This document shows, piece after piece, positions 32,072 through 45,500 of a stretch of 64,000 nucleotides of DNA. A program made the translations under genes and the position numbers. Within the stretch, counting starts at the first letter, position 1. Every line of letters begins with the position of its first letter. Location: the NCBI GenBank assembly GCA_002081555.1, contig KV920903.1:1-64000 (forward strand), given 5' to 3'. Below the pieces are notes generated by a model. It was not told the origin of the DNA, did no database searches, and saw nothing but the letters and a program-made list of their open reading frames with translations. Origin of the DNA: Protostelium mycophagum. Its lineage: Eukaryota; Evosea; Variosea; Protosteliida; Protosteliaceae.

Positions 32072-35000
32072 TTATTCTTGTTCTTCTGATTCGACTGAAT
32101 TTCCGTCATAAGAAACCTGAGAAAGATTAAATCATTCTTTTTTGATATTGTGGAAGCCTCAAGGTCACGGTTCATTACCGTGTCGCGTCACGTACTCTAC
32201 TGCGAAAAGATGACCTCACCTCATCTTTTCCGGTCTCCTCGTCTTCTGATTTTTCTTCGGTTTTTTCGGATTTTTCTTCTGGTTCCTCTTGGTCCGCATT
32301 CTTCTTATTTCTCGCTTGATTTCTGAGAACTCTGACACCGCCTTCTCTTAACTGCTCCATCAAATCTCCTACTCCTTCATCCACCTTCATCCTCTCAGTT
32401 TTGATCATCAAATGAAGTGGCGAATTTATTTTGTTTGCAAAGATCCATTCTTTTGATGTTTTTTATGCAAATTTCTTGTGATTTGCGGCAATAAAAACAA
32501 AACTGAATGATTTCGATTTTCAGCGGGTGGCATGTTTTGTTGCGGCATCGCCATGAATAGAAGTGTAATGTTTGATGTCACCTCTTCGTTTTCTATCTTT
32601 CCAGATTCTAATCTGGCCTGTCTTCTGGCCTCTCTCTTCAATCTGTTTTCCTTCATGACTCTCTCTTTCTTCACTTCCCTTCCTGCCCTCTTTACAATGT
32701 CAATATCTATTGACGTACACCCGTATATGGATATTGGAAGCATCATGCGAGCAGTCTAGCCGCAGCGTGCAAATTTCTGTGGGAATGTTTTGGATTCGCT
32801 AGAATATTAGAAAGATTCACCTCGAAGTTCCCGACAAATCTGACCCAGATACCGAAGAAATCTTCCGGGAGCATCTTGGATTCTTCTCCAAAAGCTTGTA
32901 GAATCCTCTGATAATTGCTCTTTCCTTCTTCAAATTTCTGTAGAATATCGTCCACGTCTGACTTTAACGTCTCGTAGAAATCCTATAAGAATCAAGGAAA
33001 AATCCTCTACATGGATCATTCTACAACGATGTAGAAAGGATACGGTAAAGGCCTCCGCGAAGCGGTCGCCGGGGATCTTGTCTTCTGATTTGACAGACAG
33101 GTCGAGTTGTACCTTCATCAGTTCCAAGTTAGAGACTACATTCTTCACTTCCTGGCTCAATGCAGGGAAGGATACTGCATTCTTCAATTCTTTTCATTTG
33201 TATCAACTTGCTCTGTATTTTTATTGTTGAATAAAACATGATACAAGAATATGTTGTTGTTCTTCAATATAAAAAAAAGCAAATCTTGTCCGTTTGTAGA
33301 CCATACAGGACGATAATACTCACATCTTGCTGCGGAATGGATCGCAGGAATTTCCTCTGCAAAATTCTGCAGTTGTGGGAATTTCTGATCGACCATATCC
33401 CATAGATATATCATAAAGTTTAGCTGAGGATTCTTCGCACTTCTCATATCCCACAACTATAAAGTATCAAATACACCAAGTAATAATTATGACAGAAATC
33501 GATCTACTTACATTGCCAAGGATATCCACTTTAAATCCAGCGGCCGATCCTCTGAATGTCCCACTGTTCACGAAATTTCCCATTCTGAGAATGAGCTGTC
33601 ATGCATAAATATATGCTTAGATGAACTATTTCCTACTTGTATTATGCCTGTTGCACCCTTGGATGTCTTGAGCTGGTTCCCTGCATCACATAATTGCTGT
33701 ATTTGGTATTTCATTTCGACCTAAGAGAATCTCAGCATCATGACCTTAATCTTGTACAACATAATAGAATAATGCATGCGCACAACATAACAACAGAAAC
33801 CCAAACCATTTATGATCAAATAAATTTTTAAAAAACTGACCATCTTAACGGGTAAGACTTGTCTCATTGCCATACATTGTAATCTCTCCTTCAGGTGAGG
33901 AATATGTCTGACCGTCTCAAAGAATTGATCCACTGTAGAGAGCATGGGGTGTGGACCCTCTACATCAGCATATCTGTTCTCGAAAGCAGAGATATTATCG
34001 TACTATTATGGGTCAGCCACATCTACAAATCTAGAATCCCGATTCCTCGACATAAAATAAATTTCTTCATAAGAAAAGAAGAATAAATTCTGACATCTTC
34101 AGTTGAAGGAGCGTAGTTGGCGAGTTGAGTGGACGTGGTAATATCCAAGATATCATCGTCCACACGGAGAATAGCATTCTTGATCTCTTCATTAGACAAT
34201 CTCAATCTCGAAAGGACGATTCCTGATCATGTCATCATGATGCGTTGTAGATGAGATATTGATGTGCAATATTCACCTAGGTTTTGTGCCTTCTTTGTGT
34301 CTACAACACTGACCACCATCTTCTCCTTCACAATCTTCTCTGTTGCATTCTCAGCAATCATAAATGTGCCACTCGAATTCGAGTGGGTGATCTACAAACC
34401 TTCTTCCTTCTTGACTTCTGTGGAGAAGAGATTTTCAATCTCGTCGAAGTCGATCTCATTATCTAGATGGGAAGTGTCTTGGTGCTCAAGCTCCTCCCAT
34501 ATTGTTCCTATAAGCTGTCACATATACAATATATCTCTCATCTATCACATATACAATATATTTTCCCAAGCAAATACAGATTTTAGCAGAAGGACCTGAA
34601 TGGTATTTGGCACAAAGCGCCAATCGATTCAAGAATGATGATTTGAAAAACATGTGGCAATAATGTGAAAAGAATTACCTTCCAGCCTTGAGCTTGGGAT
34701 CTTAGTCCAATTGATCATCCTCATCTTTCTCTTCGGCTTAGGTCCCGCTGTAAAAAATGAATCCCATAATAAAAAAAATGTAGAACGAACCATCATCAAC
34801 CCTCTTGGTCTTGAAGCCAGGTGGCGGGGGTGGTCCTGGTGGTGGTGGAGGTGCTGGAATATCTCCATCTACAATGAGTCATTTTCGCATTTCCGAGAAA
34901 AAATGACCTGCAGATTCGTCGTCTGTGACATCTTCTCCGTCTTCATTCTTTCTCTTCTTGGGTGATTTTATCTTTCCAGTTCCGTCTCCAGTTCCGGTTC

Positions 35001-38000
35001 CACTTCCGTCTCCGGTTCCAGTTCCGGTTCCAGTTCCGTCTCCTGTTCCAGTTCCTTCTCCAATTCCTATTGTGGTCATTTGATACATTTGGTATCGGAA
35101 TAAATACCATTTCCGGTTCCCGTGGCATTTTCATCATCCGTTCCGTGTATGTATTTACCCTTTCCACTCTTCATATCGGCAATCTACAACGGGTCAGGAC
35201 CTCACGACCCTCTACAACTCACCTCCTTCACCAAGAGGGCATTCTGTTCTTTCGTCTTTCGTAACTCTTCGACTTCTGTTGTGAGTTCCACCATCTTTGC
35301 GGATCCTTCTTGCGCGTTGAGGAGTGAATTCAGTGTGATTTTCGTATCTGTAAATCTCAATTGAAGCGACAGAATTCGTTGTAGATGGACTATATATTAT
35401 AGATATATACCGGCATCGAACCCAATGGTCTCTTTCTGCAGGCATATTCCACGGCTGAATTTTTCCAAAACAATGAAACTCTTGAGACTAGTTCCCGTCA
35501 TACATATTTTTAAATTTTAAAAACTCACGTTTTCGATTGGTTCTCGTCTTTCTTTAAGGATAGTTTTAACAGATTCCTCATGATAGACAGCATGTTCTGC
35601 AATTCTGGTGTTCCCGCCAAAATCCTCTGAAGTCCCTTTGCAATAGTGACCGGGTCGCTGAGAAAATAAATGAATCGTCTCGTCTACAACGAGGCGTAAA
35701 TACTCACTCTACGTCGATGTCCATATGTGCATATGAATCTTTTATGTCAGTGTCATCTGCTTCAGATTCTTCCACAAATATTTGTACTTGTGTTTCCAAA
35801 TTAGAAGCTTTGTCAATTGCCTCGAGCCTCTGTTTTTTTGAATAAAAGGAAAATGATTTCTGGTAGTGATGACGTCACCTTGATGATATCTTCCATGCCT
35901 AATGTTTGGAATTCGGCACGTAAAGCCATACGGTCCTCAAGCTCTTTGGTCGTGTTGATGATTGTGTTGATCAGCACCATGGTATCCATCTGCAAAAATA
36001 AATTTACTTAAACTTTTCTACAAAATGGTGAGAACCACACTCTTGATTTTTCAAAGATACGGTGAAATGATCTATAACAATAACAACTCTACAACTCACC
36101 AAAATTCCCATCTCTACTTCACCCTTCAATGGAGCCACAAGCGATTCGAATCGACTCCTCTCCCTCTTGACCTTCTGTACTTCCGAAAAAGCCATCAATA
36201 CTTGGCTGTTTACAATCAGCCATTTTTAATTGATTTATAATTCACTCATGTCCTTGGTCCGAAGCTGAGCAGACCATCGACAGTATCTCTAATGTTCGTA
36301 ATCTAACATTCAGAGAGTTAGTGTCAATGTTGAGTGCCACTTTGTGCAATAATCCCGTGTGCACGAGTGATTTTATTCCGATCTACAACGTTGTAGTCTT
36401 GTAATAATGTTATTATTTCACCTCTGAAGTGATGATGAACCCCAGGCAACGTAATGAGGCTGATATGAGCTCTTGATCAGAAGCTGTCTTTCTGTAAAGT
36501 TTGATCAATTAAAGAATTCTTCATACATGACAAAAAATTAAATTAATATTTTTTAATGGGAAGAATTCATTTCAATACGATAAGGTCTGATCACAAAAAA
36601 TAGGTGGAATGAATGTCTAAACTCACTCTTGTATGACTTCTAAGCTGGACATGAAGGCGATGAGATATTGTATACCTCTTAATTTTATAAACTCTCGCAG
36701 CCATGCGGCGGGTTGTCCCTTCATGGCGTTTCTCATGTTGTTCAATAACTTGAGGCTGGGGGAGGAACGGAGTGCTTCTACGAAGAATTGAGGGGTGTTC
36801 TGTATCTTTCTCTGACTTTGTGGCTGTACAGATCAGTAAGGTGTCGATTTGGATCATCATTTGAAATTACCAATGCCAGATATTCAATTCATCTTTAAAG
36901 AGGCAGGCAATTCACATCATTATTGGAGTTCGGACAGCAGAACATAATATAAAGACATCATCATTTCCTCACCGCATTGGAATCTGTGCTAGCACTACGA
37001 TCCATGCCAACCTTGTATTTTTTTACGGTGTCCCACTTCCTCTTCAGATCCCAATTCATCATGGATGTCTTCATCTCATCTGGCACGGCTGTCTCTTTCT
37101 GAAGAAGATCAGTGAACGTAAGCAAATACATCTGCATCTTGATCAAATATGCAAGCTCACCAAAACTTGCTCAAAAAGGGACTCGATCTTAGCCGGATCC
37201 GGCATAGAGTCTGAAGTCTTTCGCTTTGGTGGTGCAGCTGAGTCTGACCCGGCAGCCGCGATGGAAGACTTTCTCTTATCATCTTTCTTGGGATCTTTGT
37301 CTTTTTTGTCCTCTTTATCTTTATCCTTTTTTCCCCACAACCCCATTCTCGAGAGTTTGCTGGTGGTCGGGACTTTTGGTGTTCTCCCAACTGGTGGCAA
37401 CAATGCTGAAATGTCGCCGAAATTACGTTGTTTTTAAACCTCTAAAATAAATCATATTTTTCAAATCTCATCGTGTTTCGTGGCGTCCAAAACACTCTCA
37501 GATTAGGGGCTTGTGACGACAACGCCTGTGGAGTGTGACAACAATAACACACGCTGTGGAGAATGTGAAACAAAGTAGAATAAGAGGTAATAATAATATT
37601 TATATATAGTACAGACAGTTGTGATAGTCACCAGAGGCTTGGAAATGAATCCCAACTGCGAGATAGGGAGGTCTTCACGTCGGCTTGTGCGACTACGTTG
37701 AACAACATAGATACCGCCTTCTTACTTGTGAATTTGGCAATGCCTGATGGTCATATTAGAAGGTGGATGGGATCACGTCATCAATACATACCGACAATGA
37801 TTTGTTGTTTCAACTTCTCAAGCTCAGGGTTGTATTCCTCTTCTTCCTCGATTGTGTCATCCTGTTCGTCCTCATCTATGATCTGCAGGTCAACTGAGAC
37901 CCTAGGTGGTGATCCCGGATTCATGTCTGTGCTTTGGCGCCGAGTGGTCTCCTTCAAGAGAACATCCGTTGGAATAGAGGCGAGTAATGTCTTCTTTCTT

Positions 38001-38153
38001 TCGGGATCGATATCAGCGCTTGTTCTTAACAGCGAATTCGTCACCTTAGAGGTAGTTTCGTTGTCAAGTCTGAAAATCGGTGAGACAGAGTGTGAGAGAT
38101 TGCTTGATGCCTTCAAGTCCTTCTCACCTCGTGATTGTGCTGCTGTTCATCAT
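32072..38153 (-). CDS. diaphanous-related formin
   Basis: Formins nucleate and elongate unbranched actin filaments under Rho control. The GTPase-binding/FH3 part starts with PDPAKIESLFEQVL and LKRKWDTVKKYK (about 37180-37000), followed by armadillo-like exons such as FFVEALRSSPSLKLLNNMRN and MALRAEFQTLGMEDIIK. A Gly-Thr repeat (about 35060-34975) precedes the FH1 proline run (IPAPPPPPGPPPPPGF, about 34860-34810). FH2 begins KRKMRMINWTKIP and includes LGIVLSRLRLSNEEI, VDQFFETVRHIPHLKERLQC, ATGIIQMGNFVNSGTFRGSA and NPQLNFMIYLWDM. The C-terminus has a DAD-type motif (VGDLMEQLREGGVRVLRNQA), indicating autoinhibition. The stop is at 32072-32074. Exons at 38153-37640 (MMNSSTITR..., GIAKFTSKKAVSMLFN) probably form the N-terminus, but could be a separate small gene. 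There are many introns. Confidence 0.9.
34975..35062. repeat. 6/12-bp minisatellite in formin linker
   Basis: Imperfect repeats of GGAACTGGAACC/GGAGACGGAACT on the minus strand encode Gly-Thr and Gly-Asp/Ser pairs. They lie between the FH3 and FH1 regions of the formin, so the repeat lengthens a flexible linker. Length variation between strains is expected for such a repeat. Confidence 0.8.
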
Positions 38154-38885
38154 CTTGGTGGCAGGAAAATGTTCGTTTGTAAGACAATAAAAAAACTCGC
38201 GAAGGAAGAAAAAATTCCTAGCTCCTGTCACTTCTCAAGAACTTTTAACCGAAATTTCGGACCGGATAGGAATTCCGACTCGGAAGACTACAACCGGGTA
38301 ATTATTATGCTGAGAAACGCCAAACAAAACGTGCGTTTCTCTCGGTTTAGACAGGGTCCCGGAAATTCAGACAATCCTGAGAATTAATTAATGCCCAGGA
38401 GAAGTGGATAAATCAAATGAAGAAATTTACCCGTGCTGTACACCCGAAAGGACCCTCGGTCCACAACAAAATATTGCAGAGTTTGGTCAGATTCCCCCAC
38501 CACGTTAAAAATCTCGGTGGTTGACGGGTTCATTACCGGGAATTGGGGATTTACTACCAATAAACATAAGAAAATATTAATAGCTGAGCACGATACATTT
38601 TTTTCAAAACATCAATCATCTTCAAGGAGTTTTATTTTGATGTGCTGATTTTGAAACTGATGGTGTACAGCGTGAGTATTATTCCGGATTAATTGGGAAT
38701 TATCGAATGTCGTGAGTTCCCGGTAACACGAGTCCAGTTTTCCGGGGATAAATTCTATCTTAATTAAATCCTCGTGATGAAAGATGCCATCAAAGTGGAA
38801 TCTTTTTGACAAATTCTAATCTGATTTTATCCGGGCGCATGGGTAATTTTTGCCGCGGTCTGAATGAAAAGGATTAAATGAAATG
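38154..38885. other. intergenic, no gene seen
   Basis: Stretch upstream of the formin with no recognisable exons. Scattered GC-rich words (CCCGGTAACACG, TTATCCGGGCGC) resemble worn MITE pieces. Confidence 0.45.
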
Positions 38886-38984
38886 TTACCCCGCGCAGAT
38901 TTAATCCCGGTACGGAACGCGATTGTCACGGTAAGGTGGTCACCGGGGTGACAATCGCTTCCCGGGATTATAAAAAATAATTGG
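38886..38984. mobile_element. MITE copy C (partial)
   Basis: The left end TTACCCCGCGCAGATTT is degenerate. The palindromic core (GTACGGAACGCGATTGTCAC, GGTAAGGTGGTCACCGGGGT) is nearly identical to copies B and D. The second core arm and the right end are missing, so this is a deletion derivative. Confidence 0.7.
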
Positions 38985-39106
38985 TCAATTATGAATAATT
39001 TTGAAAATAAATGGATGTTTGGAAGTACAAATGATAATTTCAGAATGATTGAATAATAATATTCCAAAATAACCTGAAAGAGAAATTGAAATATTAATAC
39101 TATTTA

Positions 39107-39320
39107 TTACCCTGCGGACACGGATTTGTACCAATTTCAAAATTATCGTTTGAAGCAAATAATTTTTCAACAATCCCGGTACGGAACGCGAGTGTCACGG
39201 TAAGGTGGTCACCAGGGTGACAATTGCTTACCGCAATGGTCACGTCGCTTACCAGGATTATAAAAAATTGCTTTCAAAACTTAATTTTGAACTTTGTACA
39301 AATCCGTGTCCGCAGGGTAA
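39107..39320. mobile_element. MITE copy D (foldback, TA target site)
   Basis: This 214-bp element has ends TTACCCTGCGGACACGG and CCGTGTCCGCAGGGTAA that are perfect complements, and TA on both sides. The core contains GAGTGTCACGGTAAGGTGG and TTACCGCAATGGTCACGTCG, as in copy B. It lies 220 bp upstream of the palindrome at the start of the REJ/GPS gene. The near-perfect ends suggest it is the youngest copy in this window. Confidence 0.88.
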
Positions 39321-39539
39321 TATTTAATCTGCTATTAATAACTCCTGAATCCGTCTTGGATTTTGGTGGAAATATTTCCACTCACGGGTAAATATCTAAA
39401 AGGATCTCGTCATCCCTATTTCATTGCCTTAAAAAGCCGGTGATCCAACGTAAATACGGAGACCCGAAAGTTTAGGCTGAAATTCGCTTTTACAAGGATA
39501 ATTGTGATGTAAAGTGTTTTCCAGGGGCCTTTCAACAAG

Positions 39540-39591
39540 GTGATTTTTCCAAATTAGGATTGTCCGGACAATCCTAATTTGGAAAAATCAC
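39540..39591. repeat. 52-bp perfect palindrome touching a start codon
   Basis: The arms (GTGATTTTTCC... and ...GGAAAAATCAC) are exact reverse complements with no spacer, centred at TGTCC|GGACA. The last base, 39591, is directly followed by the ATG of the large REJ/GPS gene at 39592. In RNA this would form a 26-bp hairpin ending at the start codon. It shows no similarity to the MITE ends. Confidence 0.95.
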
Positions 39592-42500
39592 ATGGCTGCT
39601 GGATGGGTGGCTGCATCGATATTCCTTTTGTGTGAGTCCTTCTCTGTTTAGAGAGTCAAGCTAATATAAACAGGGAAAACGTCTTCTGCCTTAGGATGTA
39701 CAAATTCGCTTGATTTCGGTCAGGATCGCTTTGGTGGTGATTTTTCAACAGTACCCGCAAAGCTGTTCCAGAACGATTTCGGTTGTCAATCCTGGTGTTT
39801 CAGTACCCCTTCATGTACTGCATGGGTCACGAACACTCCTTGTCCCAACCAACCATTAACATGTTGGCTAAAGAATACCAATCAACCAACTTCTTCCAAT
39901 GTGTGCAGAAATTCTGGTTCAATCCGAAGATCGTGCAACCTCCTCACCTATCAATACAACGGTCAAGCGGTCGATGCGCCCGATTCCCTCATTATTCCTC
40001 CACTTAACATAACCGTTGCTGGGTTATATAGTGTCACTTTTTCACTGACAGGTTTGTCCATATGAGTTTCTCAATCAGGATTCATTTCGATAGGATTTAC
40101 ACCAACAAATGCCCTCAATGCAAAACAGATCGCTAATATTTGGTTGCAACGGTCAGATAATTTTATTCGATATCAAGTAGGCACCACAGCCATTTTCGCA
40201 AATGCTCCCGCCCAGCATCGAACATTTCCGGCATTAGTGAAACAGGTCTGCCCTCCCTTCTCCATACAATTGACTCTTACGTAGATATATCTCTCTCCAG
40301 GGATATACACTTGGTTTGGCCTTCCAACAATTTCGATGAATTCTGGTTGGTACCTGAACATGACCAATTTGGTTAGCATTGCGGTGGAGCCAGCACGTCA
40401 AGCAACACACACCTATTCAGGGCCACCACAGACGGCACATTCCTTTTCCGTCAACACCGCCGGAAATTACAGACTCAGCTTCTCAGGTACCGTTTTCGAT
40501 GTCTACAACCATGGGAGCAACAACTTGGTGCTCACTGCAAACATAAATTCATCTACTCCGCAACAACTGACGAGTAAATTCTGTATCACTCAGCTGAGGG
40601 GCACTTTCCCTCTTGTCAACGCGATCTTCGCTCTCTCTATCGGAAATTACACCATCAATTTCAATTATCCCACTTTGAATACCACTTCAGATGATTGGTT
40701 GAACCTGCAGGTACCCGGTTCGATCTCTCCCACTCACGTATCAATTTATTCAGGTCGAGCCTACAGCAAACACCGCAGCATACAATTATAACAATGTTCC
40801 TGGATCTTTAAAATTCAATCTGCCTTCTTCTGGGCTCTATCGCCTTCAATTTACTACCACCATGCTTCCGCCAAACTTCCCTCTTCCTGTAATGGGGATC
40901 GTGCGATACCAACTGGGGAACAATAATTTTGGATTGTTGTCCAATCAAATGGAGACTTCCAATAGGGTTACCACCAATACACTCGTCACCTACCTCAATA
41001 TCCCTTCTGGTGCGAATAACTTGACTTTAACCCTGTGGGGGCAGCAAAACAACAATGATATAATGTTTTTTTCTCTGGAGACTGTTGGTACATTCTCTTT
41101 GGGATCCTTAACAGCCTCTAATGGCACCGCAACATCTACAGCCGGTGGTATTACCTATTTCGCGCTTGCCGGAAATCTCCCAGACAGTGCCGCATCAATT
41201 TTAATCAAGATCAACAATGTGGCCTGTACCCCTGTTTTGGTAGGATATAATATCACATGTCTATATGGTAACATTCACAGTTGAATGTTAATATTGTATC
41301 CTGTGTGGCTCCGCCAGGTTCAGGAAGGAATATTCCTACCACAATTTCGGTGACAGGTCTGAATTCACCAAAACAAAAATCTATTGACCTTTTTTAGGTT
41401 TTCTGATCGTGAATACATGGTTCACCTATCTTCCTCCCACAGTCACTTCATTGTCACAAGTTTATGGCGAAAAGACCGTCGTATTATCCGGTTATAATTT
41501 TGGAGAATTGTCATCGGACATCACCGCAGTATTCGTGTCTGGACAACCTTGCACCAAGTGGGTGAATAGAAAAGTATGAATAACTTAAATATACAGTGTG
41601 ATTATGACCACTCCCCACACAACATTCAACTGCACTTTAGCGAATTATGTTCTTGGTCCTACGGAGATTTCTAACGCGATCATCATTGTGAATGGTGAGA
41701 CACTCCCGCAGACCTTCGAGTCCCCTTGTCTGATTTTACATCATAATTTTATCATGTTATGATTCTGCTGAAATAAAGCAGGTGGTGACGCACTGATCCC
41801 CAACATCATTTATCCCGGAATTCTTCTGTCAAATTTAAATTTTGGATACCTTCCAGACCCACAAGTCTGTATCTCAGCTTGTATCACAACACCCAACTGT
41901 AAAGGAGTACGATACATTTATAGCTCTTATAATTGTATACTGTACAGTTATGTCAACTCCTCAGCACCCTCTTATCTTCTAAACAGCTGGAGCGCCATCA
42001 TCGTCAAGGGCAACGCAACAGGTAGGAGGATATATACTTTTTCAGTCTTATAGTGAATTTTGTAGGAAATATGGGCATGACTCCGGTGTACTTTAGTAAT
42101 TTTATTCCGAATGACAACTGCCGCCTTTTCGACTTAAAGAACAACCTATTGTTGGATTTAAGCCCTTATTCTGATACTCAAAATTACGATGGACGATTCA
42201 ATATCGCGTGGCCAAACGCCTTCAGTTGGAACCCTTGCGGAGTTTTGTATCCTTCCACAGCACTAAAGCAATACGATGTTTCGGGAATGTCGATGGCTCG
42301 GTTGAACGATGGAGTTGTCTCAGAGGTGGGTATTTTTGAATTGAAACGACGATCTACATTCAGTGATCTCAAACAGTTGTTGGATTCAGTCTCTCTCATG
42401 TCCTTCAATGCGACCTCTTGGCAATTAAATACAATGGGAAACACAACGATCAACATCATGTGTGATGCTACCGTCGCTTTTCCCACCTTAATTTACCTCC

Positions 42501-45500
42501 TCCAAGACTCCCTTTCATCGACCAATAATTTCAATTTATTCATCAATTGTTTGCAGACAGTATCTTCTTATTATCTGCGTTCTATCACCTCTTCCTCTGG
42601 TCAGTATCATGTAATATCATCATCCTGATCCGCGCAGCTAACACTGTAACATCCGGTTCCATCTCTCTGTACGGTCAATTTTCCATGAACAATACTCAAG
42701 TGTTTGTTGGAGGGCAAGTCTCCGATATAATTCTATCTTTTGATTTTTTCAGCTCCAATTGTACGATAACGTCAATTACTTCTCAGAACATCGTCTGTAC
42801 TGTGCCTCCTCTACTCAATACAAGTGCGCTTGTTACCGTCACAGTGGGAGGTGTATTGGCTAGAGGAGGTATATATTTGAGCAGCATACCCATCCCTGTG
42901 GTACAAAGCTTGAGCCCCAACAATGGCACTGTTTTTGGTGGAAATATCGTCACGTTGTATGGTGTAGGGTTAGGTCTTGATGTGAAGGTTTTGAAAGTCT
43001 TAATCGGTGAGTTCACCCTTCAGGTGTCTGTATTGACGCATATAGGTGGCATTCCTTGTTCAAATTTGACGTTAGATATTAACGGTACGACAATCACATG
43101 TACCGCCGGGGCGTACTCTAATTATGGTGGTGGAGATGTCAGTGTGGACCTCTATATTATTTCCGATGCCGTTGATTATTGCGGACTGAAATATACATAC
43201 AATTTATCACCGGTAGTCTCCACTACCATTCAGACCACCACAATAGCACAAACCAGCACCATTGCTAGAAGTAGTACTATGGAACAAACGAGTACCATTG
43301 CTAGAAGTAGTACTGTGGCACAAACAAGTACCATCGCTGGAAGTACAACCATAGCACAATCCAGTACTGTCGCTCAAACGAGTACCATTGCTGGAAGTAC
43401 AACCATGGCACAATCCAGTACTGTCGCTCAGACGAGTACCATTGCTGGAAGCACAACCATAGCACAATCCAGTACTGAAGTCCAAACGAGTACCATTGCT
43501 AGAAGTAGTACTGTGGTACAAACAAGCACAATCGCTGGAAGTACAACCATTGCGCAATCAAGTACTGTCATTAAAACAAGCACCGTTGCTGGAAGTACGA
43601 CCGAGGCTCAAACGAGCACCATTGAGAGAAGCACAACTGAAGCATATACAACAACTATCCCTCAAACAACTACTGAAGCGATGACTTCCTCGGTCATTTG
43701 GGACACTGTGTCTTTTGGTATGTCTACAACCGTGCTTGCCTCTACGTCTGCTGTACAGACCACCACTGAAGCGCAGACTACAACCGAACCTTGGACCACC
43801 ATGAGTAAGCGCCATTAAATCCGATATTGTGTTGACACACTTAGAATTTCAAACGACGATGGAAGACACCACAACATTGGAGGACACGACTACAGAACAG
43901 GATACTACTACAGTACCTGAAACCACAACAGCACAGGATACCAGTACAGTGCAGGATACCAGTACAGTGCAGGATACCACAACAGTACAGGATACCAGTA
44001 CAATACAGGATACCACAACAGAACAGGATACCAGTACGGTGCAGTATACCACAACAGCACAGGATACCAGTACAGTGCAGGATACCAGTACAGTACAGGA
44101 TACCACAACAGTACAGGATACCAGTACGGTGCAGGATACCACAACAGTGCAGGATACCACAACAGAACAGGATACCAGTACAGTGCAGGATACCACAACA
44201 GCACAGGATACCACAACAGTACAGGAGACCTCAACAGCAAAAGATACCAGTACGTCTCAGGACACCATTATAGCGCAGGAGACGATGGGTAGCACTACAG
44301 TTCAGAGTCTCAATATATCACAGACCACCATACAGGATACCACCAGCGAGCTTCAGTCATCAACCCAGATCACAACTGTGTCCACGACAAATACACAAAT
44401 TTTTACAAGTGGATCCTCATCACAGGCACAATCTTCGACTCTACAGACCAAATCTGCGGTCCAAACCAGTACACCAGTTGATATTACCACGGTAGTGGAT
44501 TCTTCCCCTCTACACATCAATATTGGTGGGCAAACCACTTGTCTACCACTTTCACTGTCTCTTGATCAAAACTCAACCCGAGCAGTTTCTGTGAGTATTA
44601 TCTGATCATATAAGGGATCGCTCATAATTTTAGTTGAAGTGGAGCTCTGACAACAGTGATTTGAACACTTATCTCTCATCAAAAACTGCATCTTCGGTAG
44701 AGATCCCAGCATCATACAACTACCCTGGCTCCTCCTATAATGTATATCTCTCTTCTAGCACCCGTCAAGGAAGTGTTCGACTGAACTTTCCCTTCCCACA
44801 GATCTCGATCAATTCGGGAGATCTTGTTCTCAACACGAAGAGATCGGCACTATTGCAACTGACACTCAACACTGACAGCACGGTTACTCATTGTGCGGAT
44901 TCGATATTCTACATACATTGGAGCGAAGCTGGAAGTACCAATCAACATGTGGGAAGGAATTGGAATATTCTTGCCAAAACATTGAACACCGGAATCCATA
45001 ATTTTACCGCTCAATTGAGTATCAGAAGTGATTCTGTCACACAGAATGTGAGTGCCTCAAAAACTCAAAATTCTAAAAAGTCACAGGTCTCTGTGTTGGT
45101 TGCACAGATGCCGCCTATAGCGGTCATTTTAGGGGCATCGCAATACACCCGTTCATCAAGCGATCGATTGACTTTCGATGCTTCTGCCAGCTCTGATCCA
45201 GATGGCAGTGATCCACTCACTTATCAATGGTCTTGCCAGAATAATAACGCTGTTTGTTCAGACAACCAAGGAAGGATTCTTTCCATACAGAACAATGCAG
45301 TAGTAACCATTGGATCCAATACTCTCGGAGCTGGCACTTTCACGTTCAATCTAATGATCACTGCTTCCGGAGGCTTGTCAGCAAAAACGAGCGTGGTGGT
45401 CACTGTCGTTGCGGAAAACCCTCCAACGATCTATATCCAATCGCTCCCGACGAAGTACTTCAACCCCGAGGTTAGGCTGATATTGAGAGGGAGCGCCAAG

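Noticed and set aside
34943-35264. Asn-Trp-Asn-Arg and Phe-Gln-Phe-Arg repeat ORFs
   Set aside because: Other frames of the formin Gly-Thr minisatellite.
37698-38387. 229-residue plus-strand ORF
   Set aside because: It is antisense to phase-consistent minus-strand exons at the formin 5' end, which read as acidic protein typical of real coding sequence.
43207-43815. Reverse-strand Ser/Cys-rich repeat ORFs over array 1
   Set aside because: Shadows of the plus-strand mucin-like repeat, with no splice sites of their own.
43849-44240. Reverse-strand Cys/Val-rich ORFs (VVSCTVLVSC type)
   Set aside because: They are frame shadows of the 18-bp coding repeat on the plus strand.
43857-44290. CRISPR-like array of short repeats
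   Set aside because: Units are back-to-back with no unique spacers and lie in frame in a eukaryotic exon.
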